DNA of 64,000 nt from Mycoplasmopsis pullorum. GTDB taxonomy: Bacteria; Bacillota_I; Bacilli_A; Mycoplasmatales; Metamycoplasmataceae. Made by a program: the position numbers and the translations under genes. The notes below the pieces were generated by a model. It was not told the DNA's origin, searched no databases, and worked only from the letters and a program-made list of their open reading frames with translations. Numbering within the stretch: the stretch's first letter is position 1; the number at the start of each line of letters is the position of its first letter. The stretch is from contig NZ_CP017813.1 in NCBI RefSeq assembly GCF_001900245.1, positions 930,001 to 994,000 on the forward strand, read 5' to 3'. Below, in pieces: positions 32,571 to 45,153 of the stretch.

Positions 32571-33398
32571 ATGAAAAATGATATTAAACCTTTTGTAAAA
32601 TGAGTAGGTGGTAAAACTCAATTAATTGAAGAAATTAAGAAAAGACTTCCTAAAAAAATCAAAAATTATTTTGAACCATTTCTAGGTGGAGGGGCAGTTT
32701 TATTTAATTTACAACCCAAAAAGGCATATGTAAATGATATTAATGCTGTTCTTATAAATGCATTTAATGTCATAAAAACTAACCCGAATCATTTAATAGA
32801 AAATTTAAAAGAACTGGATGAAAAAGAATGCACTAAAGAATTTTTTTACGAGAAAAGAGAACAATTTAACAAAAAAATAATAGCAAATGAATTTGATATA
32901 GAGTTAGCATCATTGTTTGTTTTTTTAAACAAAAAATGTTTTAATGGCATATATAGAGTTAATTCAAAAGGTTTGTTTAATGTTCCATTTAACAATAAAA
33001 CCAAAGTACGTTCTTATGACAAAGAAAATATTTTAAAAATCAGTAATTATCTTCAAAATGTAGAAATTTCTAATTTAGATTTTGAAGAAAGTTTGAAACA
33101 AGCTCAAAAAGGAGATTTTATCTTCATAGATAGTCCTTATGTTCCTTTAAATTCAAACACATTTGAATCTTATACAAAAGAAGGTTTTAATTTAGAAAGT
33201 CATATTAGGTTGTCAAAAGTATTTAAAACTCTTGATGAAAAAGGATGTTTTGTAATGCTAACAAATCATAATACTGATTTAATTAGAGATTTATATTCTG
33301 AATATAATATAGAAACAGTTAATGTCAAAAGAAATGTAAATAGTGACGGTAAAAATAGAAAAGGATTTGAAGTTATAATTACTAATTATGAATATTAG
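32571..33398 (+). CDS. Dam-type DNA adenine N6-methyltransferase (M.DpnII/MboI group)
   Basis: 275 residues. Motif X KWVGGKTQL is at 10-18 and motif I YFEPFLGGGAVLF at 33-45. The alpha-class target region contains FNGIYRVNSKGLFNVPF, typical of GATC enzymes. Motif IV is DSPY at 187-190 instead of the usual DPPY, an uncommon variant. It should methylate adenine in GATC and protect the host from the endonuclease encoded next door. AAAGGA precedes the ATG at 32571, and one TGA is Trp, so the gene is adapted to the mycoplasma code. Single-copy in this window. Confidence 0.92.
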
Positions 33399-33492
33399 TT
33401 GCAAATAGTTATATTTTTATTTAAAATTTATTGTATATAACAATTAAAAAAAATAATTAGTTTATAAAAAACTTAAAAATAGGTATTAAAAA

Positions 33493-34413
33493 ATGAAAAA
33501 GAATCAAATAAATGAAAAACTATTTGTCAAAACTTTATTGACAAAAAACAAAAAATATGATTATTTTGTTAACTGAGACAACGTAACAAGTCAAATAGAA
33601 AATAGCATTGAAATCAACGCTATGAATTCATTAATAAAATGCAATGATTTTAAGAACAAATTTTTTGAATTACTAGAAAAAGTGCCTACTGTAATAACTG
33701 TTTTTCCTTTATTAATCGCAATTTCGAAAGACTCTAGAAAAAGAATAAAATTAGGTAATTCAAACCTTGAGGTTTTAAATGAAGATGGTTTTGTGGAAGA
33801 ATTTGATTTTTCTATAAAAAAAGCAAAAAAAGGTATAAATGAAAAAGAAAAAGAGATATATTATAGATTTTTCGAAAAAATAGGATTAAAAAAATTGTTT
33901 CAAGAAATTATAGAAAAAAGTGTTTATGATTATATTACTGGTGTTTTGGTTGGTTTAGATAGTAATGGTAGAAAAAATAGAAGTGGTTTAGTTTTTGAAG
34001 AAATGTGCAAAGAAATAATTGAATCTATATGCAAAGATTACGATATTAATTTATTAGTTCAAAATAAGTTTAAAAATCTAGAAAATTTCAATATAAGAAT
34101 AAACAATAACATTTCAGGTAAAAAACCTGATTTTATCCTATATAAAGGTAACACATTTTTAAATATTGAAGTTAATTTCTATGGTTCTGCTGGTTCAAAA
34201 CCACAAGAGACAATTGATAGTTATATAAATAGAAAACAAGAATTAAATAATAACAATATAGAATTTATTTTAATAACAGACGGTTATTTTTGACAAACTG
34301 TGCAAGAAAATCTTCTAGAAAAAGCTTTTAACAACATCTTATTAATGAATTATCAAACAGCAAAATCAGGAGAATTAAGAAAACAAATAAAAGAAATATT
34401 CAATTTAAAATAA
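33493..34413 (+). CDS. DpnII/MboI-type restriction endonuclease (GATC)
   Basis: 306 residues, near the 280-290 of the DpnII family. It starts with the family-like KYDYFVNWDNV (about 21-31) and carries the catalytic core KKPDFILYKGNTFLNIEVNF with Asp213 and Glu226, then GSKPQE. It would cut unmethylated GATC. The gene follows the methyltransferase by 94 bases on the same strand with only a weak AGG ribosome site, which would favour methylase before nuclease. Two TGA are Trp. No second, DpnA-like methyltransferase is present. Confidence 0.9.
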
Positions 34414-34625
34414 TAATGATATATAGAATTCTTTTTTATAATCTGAATGATAAAATCCTAATCAGGAAAATTTAAACTGCTGGTTTATTTTTCTTTACAA
34501 AGTAACAAAATCCCGCTTTTTAGTCAAAAACAACGATTTCTAGAGTTAATCTACAATATAACAACAAATAATAATAAAATACCATTTTTTGTAAACTAGG
34601 ACAACGAAAATGGAAAAAAGCTTAT

Positions 34626-35567
34626 TTATTGTCCGCAAACACCTCAAAAATCTTGAGGTTTTTTTCATTTCAATGAAGATTGAATTCTCTCATTGTTGTA
34701 TCAAAGTATAAAATTGTCGATAATTGATTTTAATTCGGCAAAATTTATCTTTGTCACGTCGATTAATTTTAAACACTCAGATTTTAAAATTGAGAAAAAA
34801 TATTCAACTTCTCGGTTATCTAATGAATTTCCAATTCTCGCCATAGAAACTACACCATTATTGTTTTGAATTGATTCTAAATATTTTTTTGATGAATATT
34901 GAAATCCATGGTCAGAATGTGCTATTCATTTTTTGTTAAATTTGATTTTAGACATATGTTTCATAACAAGTTCCAAATCATTTGTTTTTGAAATGTTGTA
35001 ATTTACAATATATTTACTTCTATGGTCGATTGCAATAGATAAAAATACAAAATTGTTTTCACAATCTCTAGGTGCAGGAATGTAGGTAACGTCTGTTGCT
35101 ATTATTTGATTATTTTCACCATTGTAGTCACGCTGAACAAGATTCTAAGAATTTTAACACTTTGTATCTTTTTGTTCTCTTTGTTTTCTTTTTCTACGGA
35201 TTACACAGAACAATCCTAATCTATTCATAATTCTTCCTAAAGTCCTATAATTAAGATAAATTTGATATTTTTCTCTAATATAATTTGCTAACCTTACTCT
35301 TCCAAACAAGCATTTATTCTTTTTAAATGCTTCGATTATTAGATCGTCATGTTTATTCTTATTTATTACTAATTTATTAGTTTTCTCTTGACCATTTTTA
35401 ATGTTATGAATAGTTGATTTAGATTTATTAAAGGTAACGCTTAAACGTCTTGATGAAATTGATGATTTCTCGATTTTAGATATGCCAACTTCAATATTAT
35501 TTTTATCAAAAGAATCTTTAAAGATTTCCAAAATTTCAATTAATTGCTCTTTTGGCATTTTTTTCAT
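34626..35567 (-). pseudogene. IS3-family OrfB, broken by three insertions
   Basis: The first 134 residues match the intact OrfB. Then an extra A in the run after GATAC shifts the frame into an immediate TAA (KDTKC, stop at 35154). Two further single-A insertions within 20 bases restore the original frame, but only beyond the stop. The DDE triad lies downstream, so this copy should lack transposase activity. It could still move if the left copy supplies the enzyme. Confidence 0.85.
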
Positions 35568-35860
35568 TCTTTTCTAGCAATTTCTACTGGTGTTATTTTT
35601 CTCTTTTTTGGTCGACCTGTACCTTTTCCTTTTTTAGTAGCTTTACCTGTTTGTGAGTTTAAATCAATCATTCCTAAATTATATCTATTATATTTTGATA
35701 CGAAATATTTTCTTGTGTATCGTGACTTATTATCAAAATAGCTCACACCTCTAATTGAGCGATAAAAAGATTCGAATTCATTTTTGCCTAAAACTCCGTT
35801 CTTGTAATCGTGATATTTTTCAAATAATTCTAATCATTGTATTTCTTTTAATTGTTTCAT
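35540..35860 (-). CDS. IS3-family OrfA, right copy
   Basis: 106 residues, identical to the left OrfA, with the slippery seven-A site intact. Its OrfB partner is broken, so frameshifting here yields only a truncated fusion. OrfA alone of IS3 elements can act as a regulator of transposition. Confidence 0.8.
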
Positions 35861-37431
35861 TTCACTAACTCTATAAAAAAACTCGAAACATGGAATGTCC
35901 ATATTTCGAGTCCTAGTTTACCCGACTTAGTTGAGCCTTTTCTGGTGATTCTTCCATTCTCTTTTAGAAGATTAATATTGTACTTCACACCATTAATTGA
36001 AGCTCCAATCCTTTCTGCGAGTTCCTTGATTGTAATATGCGGATTTGCACTCATCAAGTCAATAATTTGCTTACTCATGGAAGTTTCTTTTCCAATTTCT
36101 AGGCCAGTTTCTAGGTTAGTACTAGCCAAGAAATGATCCTTTAAGAATTCAGGCTGAATATAAATAATTGCATTTGTATAATTTCCTAAATCGTCATTTG
36201 GTAAAAAGACAATATCAGGGGAAAGATTAGCTTCCATAGCTTCTTTTGTCCTTCTGATTCCAGAACCATATGATTCAATCAAATCTAAAGCATAAAACAT
36301 ATCTTTTAATTCTTTATTCAGGTACTCTCTTTTATCAAAACTTCTCTCCTTATTCAAAGCTTCAATTGTAACCGGAGGAAGTGGACGATTCGGATTTACA
36401 AAAGAGATTCTATCTTTATAAACATAGATTCCAACATATTCATCCTCATCGTACTCTTTGTGTAAAATTGCATTTGTTGCTAATTCTTCAAACGCTGAAA
36501 CAGGATAGTTATAAATAATCTTGTGTTCCATGTGATCTGGATAACGTAAAGTATAAGAACGCATGATATTGTCTTGAAAGTAGCGAACAACCTGCTTTGC
36601 TTGTAACCATACTGGAGCATCGAATGTTGTTCTCTCCATCTTATCTGTTCCATCAATTTCACGAATGATTTCTACTTGTGCATTAGGAATAAAGCGATTT
36701 GGTTTTTCGCAAAACATCAAAACAGCAAAGTTTTTTGCTCTAAATCCACCATATTCACTTTCATCAATTAATCCTAATGCCTTTGCCATTTCTATTTTAG
36801 AAAGACTTCTAAGATCCTCTTTGGCTCCTGTCAAAGTAAGATATTCTTTCATATATTCATAGCTCAAATCATCAAGCGTAGCTGTTTTATTTAAACTTGA
36901 ACTGAAATTAAAATTTGCAAATTTCTTTAGTAGCTCAAATTCTTCTGTAGTATTGGGTAGCTTTGAATCTCTTGAAACTCGAATATATCTTCCAGATTTA
37001 AGTCCGATCTCCTTATCCTTTTCAGCTTTCTCGGTCGTTTGACATGGCCCTTTTACGCTTGGCTCAACAGCAATGACAATATAGTATTCATCATCAATCT
37101 TATCTTGAATAAGCTGATAGCTAATTTTAGGTGTGATGTAGGAAAGTAATGATTTAAGCCGATTTTCAATACTCTCAATCATTGCTTCTTTAATGCCGGA
37201 GATTGGACGCTTTGGGATGGCCTTTTCTTTTGTTTCTTTATCATCCACTTCCTCTACACCAATAAAAATCAGTCCAATCTCATTATTCATGTAATTGTTT
37301 GCAAAAGCACATGCTGTCTTTAAGATTTTATCTTTAAATTGAGCTGATTTCTTATACTCGATATAGCTATTTTCAAGCACCTGTTTTTCTAAAATATCAT
37401 GAGCCATTCTCTGTATATCAGAACGCTGCAT
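35848..37431 (-). CDS. AlbA_2/HATPase-type putative regulator, right copy
   Basis: Identical to the 29614-31197 gene: AlbA_2 domain, HATPase_c_4 segment and C-terminal winged helix, with the tail supplied by the IS. TGG is used for Trp. The same IS insertion point in both arms shows that the IS was in place before the arms were duplicated. Confidence 0.83.
35875..35911 (-). terminator. Terminator inside the outer IS end, right copy
   Basis: Same 14-bp stem and T run as in the left IS, facing into the element. Confidence 0.7.
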
Positions 37432-37507
37432 TATAGCTCACCTCACCTTTGTATTTTTGTTTAATTATAACATTTCTTTGTGCCTATTACTATTATTTTC
37501 ACAACCG

Positions 37508-38106
37508 CTACTTTTGATAATGACTGATTTCCTCAAGAATACCACCTTCAATCTCTTTCAAAAAGACCGCCTTATCCAACGCCCAGCAGTAACTTTACTC
37601 AGCTTTGTTTCCCGCTCCGCTGTGGTCTTTGCTGATTTAAAAGCTTCAGAAACAATGGTAACCAGTGCCACTCCCTTGTGTGTCGCAAGAAGGTTCTTTT
37701 TATCACGTTCCACAAATCCTTTAGAGATTAAACTCTCCAGAATGCCGGCTCTTGTGGCAGGTGTCCCTATTCCTTTTCTCTCCACTTCAATCCCTTTTTC
37801 CAAATCTTCCGTTCCCACAAGCTCCATCGCCTTTAGAAGTGTATCCTCGGTGTAGTGCTTTGAAGGATTTGTGAACTTTTCTTTGATTTCCCTTGCTTGA
37901 ATTTCATAGTTTTCGTTAGCTTCAATCTTTGGTAGTATGACTTCTTCTTTTTTCTTTGCATACTGCTTCATGTACTTTGTAAAACCTTCTCCCACAATGA
38001 CTTTGCTACTATTGGTAAACTCAAAATCCTCAAATATCACCATCACCTTTGTGGTTTGCTCTACAAGCGGATAGCCCATACTTGCGTGAAGCTTAGCAGC
38101 AACCAA
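37508..38106 (-). pseudogene. topB: topB C-terminal relic, right copy
   Basis: Same fragment of topoisomerase III as in the left arm, with the same frameshift and the same head-to-head junction to the C5-MTase relic. Both lesions predate the duplication. Confidence 0.82.
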
Positions 38107-38490
38107 GTCATTATATTAGAAAAGTCGGTTAATGATAAATATACCATTTCTGATGCTTTACGAGAAGGTCATCAAAGTCGTAAACAACAACACCTTAAGA
38201 ACGGAAATGGATTTGGTTATTCTTTATTTAATGAAGAAAGTGAATACGCTAATACTATTTCAGCTCGTTATTATAAGGATGAAAGTGAAATCTTGATTTA
38301 ACAAATTGGTAAAAATCCTCGTAAATTAACACCGCGTGAAGCTAGTCGTTTACAGGGGTTTCCAAGCGAATTTATCATTCCTGTGAGCGACACGCAAGCA
38401 TATAAGCAATTTGGTAACTCTGTTGCTGTACCAGTAATTCATGCAATTTCTCAAAACATTTTAAAAGTGTTAGACCAAAATTCATTGTAG
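38105..38490 (+). pseudogene. C5-cytosine methyltransferase relic, right copy
   Basis: Motifs IX and X with the in-frame TAA at 38299-38301, identical to the left arm. It ends with TAG at 38488. Confidence 0.85.
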
Positions 38491-38531
38491 ATAATTGATC
38501 AAAGAAACAACGAATTGAATTTATAGCCATT

Positions 38532-38548
38532 TTAGACTAGGAACAACA
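38532..38548. mobile_element. Possible IS-end relic, right copy
   Basis: Mirror of 28497-28513, close in sequence to the IS terminus and placed at the edge of the foreign block. Confidence 0.35.
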
Positions 38549-38579
38549 AAAAACACAGAAACTTAATTCTGTGTTTTTT
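38548..38579 (-). terminator. Terminator of the surface protein gene, right copy
   Basis: 13-bp stem with T run on the minus strand. Confidence 0.8.
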
Positions 38580-38591
38580 ATTTGAAAGAAA

Positions 38592-39767
38592 TTATTTTTT
38601 AGATTTTTTAAGAGAAACACCAATAACTGCTGCTAATAGCAATACAGCTATAACAGTAGAAATGATAAATGGTGTTTTTCAACTAGTTGAGTTATTGTTG
38701 GTCTTTACACTATTTTTGTGGTTATTAAGGTCAGTTTGTGTTTCTAATAATTTGTTTTGAAGATCGCTTAATGCTTTTTTAATTGTGTCGTTGTATTGAT
38801 CAACAGTGGCTGTTAATTCGATGTTGTAATTTAAGTCTAATTCTTTAAAAATGTTGTTTACAGCTTTAATGAAATCAACTAATTTTGAATCATTATCATT
38901 TGCTAAAGCAGCTAAAGCTTGTAATTCGATAATTTTATTTGTCTGTGCTTGATTTTCAGCTAAAAGTTTTGAATATTCACCTCTTTGAGCAACAAGTTGA
39001 GCAGCAATTTTAGCAAGTTCTTGGTCTTTTAATTTACCTGCTTCTTTTAGTTTTTCAATTTCACTTTTTGCTTTTTCTAAAAGAGCTTTTAATTCTTCAA
39101 TTTGTCTATCTTGACTTAATTTCACTTCTAATGCATCTGAAGCTAATTTTTCTGCTGTTTCGACACTCACTTTACTTGTTAATTTAATTAATTCGATGTA
39201 TTTTATTAATAAATGATAAGTAGATGGAGATGAAGGAAATTTTGAACTAATTCTTTCTGAATTAGCTTTTAAAAGAGCGACATTTTTTTCATCAGTATCT
39301 AATAAGCTTTCGATAGCCATTAAAGCTTCATATTGTTTTAACATTTCATAAGCGGCTGGTAGAACTTCATGAGATACAATATTAATTATACCTTGAACAT
39401 TTTCAGCTGTCTGTTCTGTACTGATAGCCATATCATGTTTTTCCTTAAACTCATTTCAATATTCTTCAAGATATTTTTCACCGAAGTTAATTCCGTCACC
39501 ATATTTAGTTTTTATTTCTGTTACTTTATTATTAAAAAGATTTTTATAATATTGAGTACCAGCTAAAGACATACCTGCTAAACTGTACTTTTGACTAATG
39601 CTATTATTTGGCATCCCAACAAGAGTACCATAAACAGCCTGAAGTACTTCATTAACTTTTTGTTCCGATGAATCATTATTTGCAGCTGACATAACTGGTG
39701 AAATAGCAATAGGAGCAGCAACTGAACCTAGTCCTAAAATTAATAATTTCTTATTGAATCTTTTCAT
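38592..39767 (-). CDS. Putative phase-variable surface coiled-coil protein, right copy
   Basis: 391 residues identical to the left copy: signal peptide without lipobox, heptad region, C-terminal TM anchor and Lys-rich tail. Its promoter tract is also 18 long, so both copies would be in the same expression state if length decides it. Two loci allow independent switching. Confidence 0.8.
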
Positions 39768-39834
39768 GTATAATTTCCTCTTTTTTGATCAAAAATAAGT
39801 TTGAAATTTATATGTAAAATACAATTTCATTCAC

Positions 39835-39840
39835 ATTATA
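39835..39840 (-). promoter_or_regulatory. -10 box of the surface protein gene, right copy
   Basis: TATAAT on the minus strand, 11 bases downstream of the homopolymer tract. Confidence 0.6.
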
Positions 39841-39851
39841 CAACTAGCTCC

Positions 39852-39869
39852 TTTTTTTTTTTTTTTTTT
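39852..39869. repeat. Poly(T)18 tract (poly(A) on the coding strand), right copy
   Basis: 18 T, the same length as the 18 A in the left arm. Confidence 0.9.
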
Positions 39870-40019
39870 GTAAAAATACATAGAAAAATATGAAATTTCG
39901 TTTTTTTATGAAAAAAATTACCGCATTTTCATTTCAAAGTACATTTTTTCAAATATTTTCAGGAATTAATATCAAAATTAAATTACAGTGAAAAAAGATT
40001 GATGCCTTAAGGAAATTAC

Positions 40020-40058
40020 AAAAAAACACACAAAGCAACGGTTGTACTTGTGTGTTTT
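40020..40058 (-). terminator. Terminator of the MATE gene, right copy
   Basis: Mirror of 26987-27025. The gap 39768-40070 holds only this hairpin, the T18 tract and the surface protein promoter. Confidence 0.75.
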
Positions 40059-40070
40059 AAATTAATAATT

Positions 40071-41609
40071 TTATTCGGATTTCGCTACTTTTTTCTTGTG
40101 AAAATTAAATTTTTCGTGAGTTAGATTACGGTCTCAACGAATATTGTAGTAGACAATTTCAAAAATTGCAAGTTTAACAATATCTGATAAGAAAAAGACT
40201 AAGTAGAATCAAACAACGTTTAAATCTCATTTATTAGGAGCAACAAAAACATAAGTTAAAAGAGCTAATCAAGCAAGTTGTAAGGCGCCAGTGATAAATT
40301 CTAAGAGTGAGATAACGTTATTTCTACCACCAGCAGAAATTAACCTTGCACTGGTGATAAATCAAGCTCAAAATGGACTAAAAGCTAACATGATAATCAA
40401 TGTACCAATTAGATATTCATTATAAACTTTTTTAACCGCTTCTAATGTTTCTTGAGTTTGGTTTGGATTTGAAAGAGCTCAGTTTTTAATTGCTGAGTTT
40501 GAAAAGAGTCCAATGTGTGGAAGAATAAAAAGAAAGATTGAGAAAAAGAGTGACATGCACACTTGCATCATAAAGTGGAATCCTTTGAGTTGATTTCCAT
40601 TTTTAACAGCAATATCAAATTCACTACGACCTAGATGCATACCAACATATTTAGTGATATTGGCACTAAAGGAAGCGAATGTTGCAGTAAAGATACCAGT
40701 AAAAGTAGCTGTAATTGATAAAACCGCCACGTTCATAATGTTATATGCATTATCAGTATGAGCACTATTGTAGAAAATTTGTCTTACGGTGTTAAATGCA
40801 ACAGCACTTGAAGATAATAGAATTGACGGAAAACGTTTAACGAATTGAATAAAAATAATTGGTGAAACATGAAAGAGTTGTCATGGAAAGACATTTAATT
40901 CTCTACGTTTGATATATAAGAATAAGAAATTCATAACCAGAGCCGAAACACGAGCGATGACACTAGCTAAAGCAGCACCAATAACCCCCATGTTTAGGGC
41001 ATACATAAAAATCGAGTTGAATGTAATATTAACACATAAAGTTGTGATGGTCGAGTACATTGAATATTTTCCAAGACCTATTTCACGTAATAAATTTCCA
41101 GATGTAAAGGTTCAGATTAATAAAATTCAAGCAATTGCAATATATTTTAGATAATCCTGTGCCAATCGTACAATTTCATCGTAACTTTGACCGGATTCAT
41201 TATTACGCGGACCAGCAACTAATTCAATCATAGCTTGTGGAGTTGCGTAAGCAAAAACTAAAATGACAATAACCACGATTGCACTGAGAATAATTCTTAA
41301 GCTGATAACTTCGCGGGTTTTCTTAATATTACCAGCTCCTAAATATTGTCCAACCAAAGTAGCACCGATAAATCCAATTCCGGTAAAAATCGCTAAAATG
41401 ATTGAAGTATAGAAGTTGGCAAAGCTTAGTGCTGAAGTACCACCATTAACCGTTAAGACCATGAAGTTGTCGACAAAGTTATTAAAGGCAAAACACAATC
41501 CTGATAAAACAACCGGAAAAGCGTGAATGAAGTATTCTCATCACTGTCGTTTTGAATCTGGAAAATGAACACTAAAAAAAGTTTTGAACCATTTTTGAAT
41601 CATAAACAT
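40071..41609 (-). CDS. MATE-family efflux protein, right copy
   Basis: 512 residues, identical to the left copy: twelve TM segments in two homologous halves, with the VGQYLGAG motif near residue 85. It is read with TGA as Trp. Export of drugs or metabolites by ion antiport is the family role; substrate unknown. Duplication could raise efflux capacity. Confidence 0.92.
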
Positions 41610-41769
41610 TAATATTCCTTTCAAACTAACATTAATTAAATTTCTTATCTCTTATTCAAAATATATACTTTAAATTTTATAATATTTCTCTTTTTTGCAA
41701 AACCGCTAGCTTAAATTTTACTTGTGAGTAGTCGCGGTTGCAATTTAGCAATGATACACAAAAAGAGAA

Positions 41770-41801
41770 TAAAAAATATATGTATTAAAAAATACATATA
41801 T
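41770..41801 (-). terminator. Terminator of pepA, right copy
   Basis: ATATATGTATT/AATACATATAT stem with T run. Confidence 0.8.
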
Positions 41802-41809
41802 CCTCAGTA

Positions 41810-43219
<1,410 letters not shown>

Positions 43220-43302
43220 ATTTTTCCTTTCTTCTAATTCATATTAATTAAATTTTAATACTTTAAATTTTTTTTTAAAAGGAAAATCATTTTGACTAAG
43301 GC

Positions 43303-43334
43303 AAAAAAAAAAAAAAAAACGACACTCAATGTCG
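43303..43334 (-). terminator. tRNA-Leu terminator with a 17-base homopolymer
   Basis: Same hairpin as in the left arm, but the tract (43303-43319, A on this strand) is 17 long rather than 19. Confidence 0.85.
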
Positions 43335-43343
43335 CAATTTTTC

Positions 43344-43427
43344 TGGTGCCCAAGACAGGACTTGAACCTGCACGGATTGCTCCAGCGGATTTTGAGTCCG
43401 CAGCGTCTACCATTCCACCACTTGGGC
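43344..43427 (-). tRNA. trnL: tRNA-Leu (anticodon CAA), right copy
   Basis: Identical 84-base class II tRNA with encoded CCA and anticodon CAA. Mycoplasmas usually keep one gene per tRNA species, so a second copy follows only from the inverted duplication. Confidence 0.96.
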
Positions 43428-43671
43428 TTGTAATATTATTTTATCATATTCTTCAAAAGCATAAAATCAACAAATCTTTAATTTTAAATTAAATATAATT
43501 TCAAGAAACAAAAACGAAAATAAATTAATTTTCATAATTTTTAGGCAAAATCGACTTTTTTATGAAAAAACATGTCATAAAATGCAAAAATTCATCAATT
43601 AATTTGCACTTTTTGCATTTTATGCATATATAAAACTATAATTAAAATGAGTAGATAAAAAAGAAGGTCAA

Positions 43672-44331
43672 ATGTTGTGCTTAAATATTAGAAAATTACA
43701 CTTAGCAAAATGAATTTACACGAATAAACCAAAGTTGTTTGATAACACGATTAAGTTTAATTTTTTTCTATTTTTATATGAATTATACTCAAAAATAGAA
43801 TACGATGTTTGTGATTTTAAATACTTAGTACTTTATAAAAGATATCCAATTTTTATGAATGTATTACATGATTTAAAAAAAGAAAAAACACAATTAATTA
43901 AACTTCTTCAATCTGAAGAATTTAAAAACACAAGTTATGCGATAAATAAAAATAGAGCTATTTTGTGTGCTTTTCTTGCAACTGTTTTGACCAGAAAAGA
44001 AATTCAAAACTTTATTTATAATTTCAACATAATTCGTAAAAGATACATCGATGAAAATCTTAAAATTCATATTAATGAAAAAGATTTAGATCATAGTGAT
44101 ATTTTATTATTGCAATGACTTAAAGATTATTATCCAGTCGAATTTATTAAAAAAACTAAAATTTGTCATTTAGGAAATAATTACGTCTTAATTCCTGAAC
44201 AAAAATTTGAAGAAATCTCCTTAGAACAAATTTTTGATTTTAGAAATATTTTATATAGTTTGAATTTAGCCAATCCAGTTGAATGTGACTTACAAGATGG
44301 TTCGCTTGTAATTGTAACTAAGCGTAAATAA
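43672..44331 (+). CDS. Protein of unknown function, 219 residues, right copy
   Basis: Identical to the 22713-23372 gene. Soluble, helical, Lys-rich; AAGAAGG before the ATG; own terminator. No family recognised. Confidence 0.65.
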
Positions 44332-44363
44332 ACTACAAACTTTCACTTTTGTGATGCTAAAGT

Positions 44364-44393
44364 AATCTCCGTTAAATAAATGGAGATTTTTTT
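44364..44393 (+). terminator. Terminator of the unknown gene, right copy
   Basis: AATCTCC/GGAGATT stem followed by seven T. Confidence 0.75.
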
Positions 44394-44418
44394 CACTTTT
44401 TGAATTGAATTTAGTTAA

Positions 44419-44447
44419 TAAAAAATCTCTATCGCAGTGCAATAGAG
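44419..44447 (-). terminator. Terminator of the TM2 gene, right copy
   Basis: CTCTAT/ATAGAG stem with T run on the minus strand. Confidence 0.7.
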
Positions 44448-44487
44448 TTTGAATTTTAATTTCTCTAGAATATTTCGTATCTTATGT

Positions 44488-44706
44488 TTATCAGTTTTGA
44501 ATATATAATCCAAAATTATCTTTTTGTCTTCCAGCAACTGCTAAAATAAAATCAACAAAATTTCAAATATATAAAGTAAATACACCTAATAATAATTTAG
44601 CAATACCTAATCCAATTCTACCAGCATAAAATCGATCAATCGCTAATGCTCCTAAGAAGAAACTCAATATAACAAGAACAACACGACTTTTGTTTGATAC
44701 AGTCAT
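44488..44706 (-). CDS. TM2-domain membrane protein, right copy
   Basis: 72 residues with two TM helices joined by a short polar turn containing DRFYAGR. Two TGA(Trp) codons, one directly before the TAA stop. Divergent from rpsT, as in the left arm. Confidence 0.85.
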
Positions 44707-44766
44707 TTTGACTCCTTTTCACATCTAATATATGAATTAATTTTATCATTTCTTTTGTCTTTTTGA

Positions 44767-44772
44767 TATAAT
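44767..44772 (+). promoter_or_regulatory. -10 box of rpsT, right copy
   Basis: TATAAT in the gap between divergent rpsT and TM2 genes, 61 bases before the rpsT ATG. Confidence 0.55.
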
Positions 44773-44833
44773 AAACACGATTTTTCTATATTTTTAAAAA
44801 TATATAAAAATGTATGAAAAAGGGAGGTTTAAC

Positions 44834-45094
44834 ATGGCAAATATTAAATCTAAAATCAAAAGCATTTCAAAAATGGAAGCTGCTAGAGTTAAAAACGCTG
44901 CTATGAAATCACGTGTACGTAAAGCTATTAGAGCTGCACGTGAAGCAGTTTTAGCAAAAGATGAAAAAGTTGCTGAAAAAGTTGCTTTAGCACACTCATT
45001 AATTGGAAAAGCTGTGAAAAAAGGTGTTTTCCACGCTAATAAAGGTGCTAGAAAACACTCACGTTTAGATGATTTTGTAAACAAAAACAAATAA
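44834..45094 (+). CDS. rpsT: 30S ribosomal protein S20, right copy
   Basis: 86 basic residues, identical to the left copy, with GGGAGG seven bases upstream of the ATG. Two rpsT genes would alter S20 dosage relative to the other ribosomal proteins. Confidence 0.97.
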   Translation: MANIKSKIKSISKMEAARVKNAAMKSRVRKAIRAAREAVLAKDEKVAEKVALAHSLIGKAVKKGVFHANKGARKHSRLDDFVNKNK

Positions 45095-45106
45095 TTTAAA
45101 CTCACT

Positions 45107-45153
45107 AAATAAACTATGACCGAATTTTTTTGGAATTCGCAAATAGTTTATTT
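45107..45153 (+). terminator. Terminator of rpsT, right copy
   Basis: AAATAAACTAT/ATAGTTTATTT stem followed by T. Confidence 0.65.

Larger units (their letters stand above)
34592..35920 (-). mobile_element. IS3-family insertion sequence, degenerate inverted copy
   Basis: 1329 bp, the inverted partner of the left IS. The part next to the arm (35164-35920) is identical. The loop-side part has three single-base insertions at 35143-35163 and three substitutions at 34615, 34660 and 34739. Inner flank ttttttg and outer flank cccg show no target duplication. Confidence 0.92.

Noticed and set aside
32451..34591. Simple fold-back (hairpin) read artefact as full explanation of the palindrome
   Set aside because: A fold-back would give an abrupt mirror point. 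Here a 2.1-kb asymmetric loop with two functional genes and two different IS versions separates the arms. Misassembly is still possible and is listed as a test.
37457..37855. 132-codon ORF antisense to topB and its mirror 29190-29588
   Set aside because: Antisense shadow of the less AT-rich topB relic, where stops are rarer by composition.
43269..43334. Coding ORF through the A17 tract on the plus strand (43292-43492)
   Set aside because: It runs antisense across the tRNA-Leu gene and its terminator.
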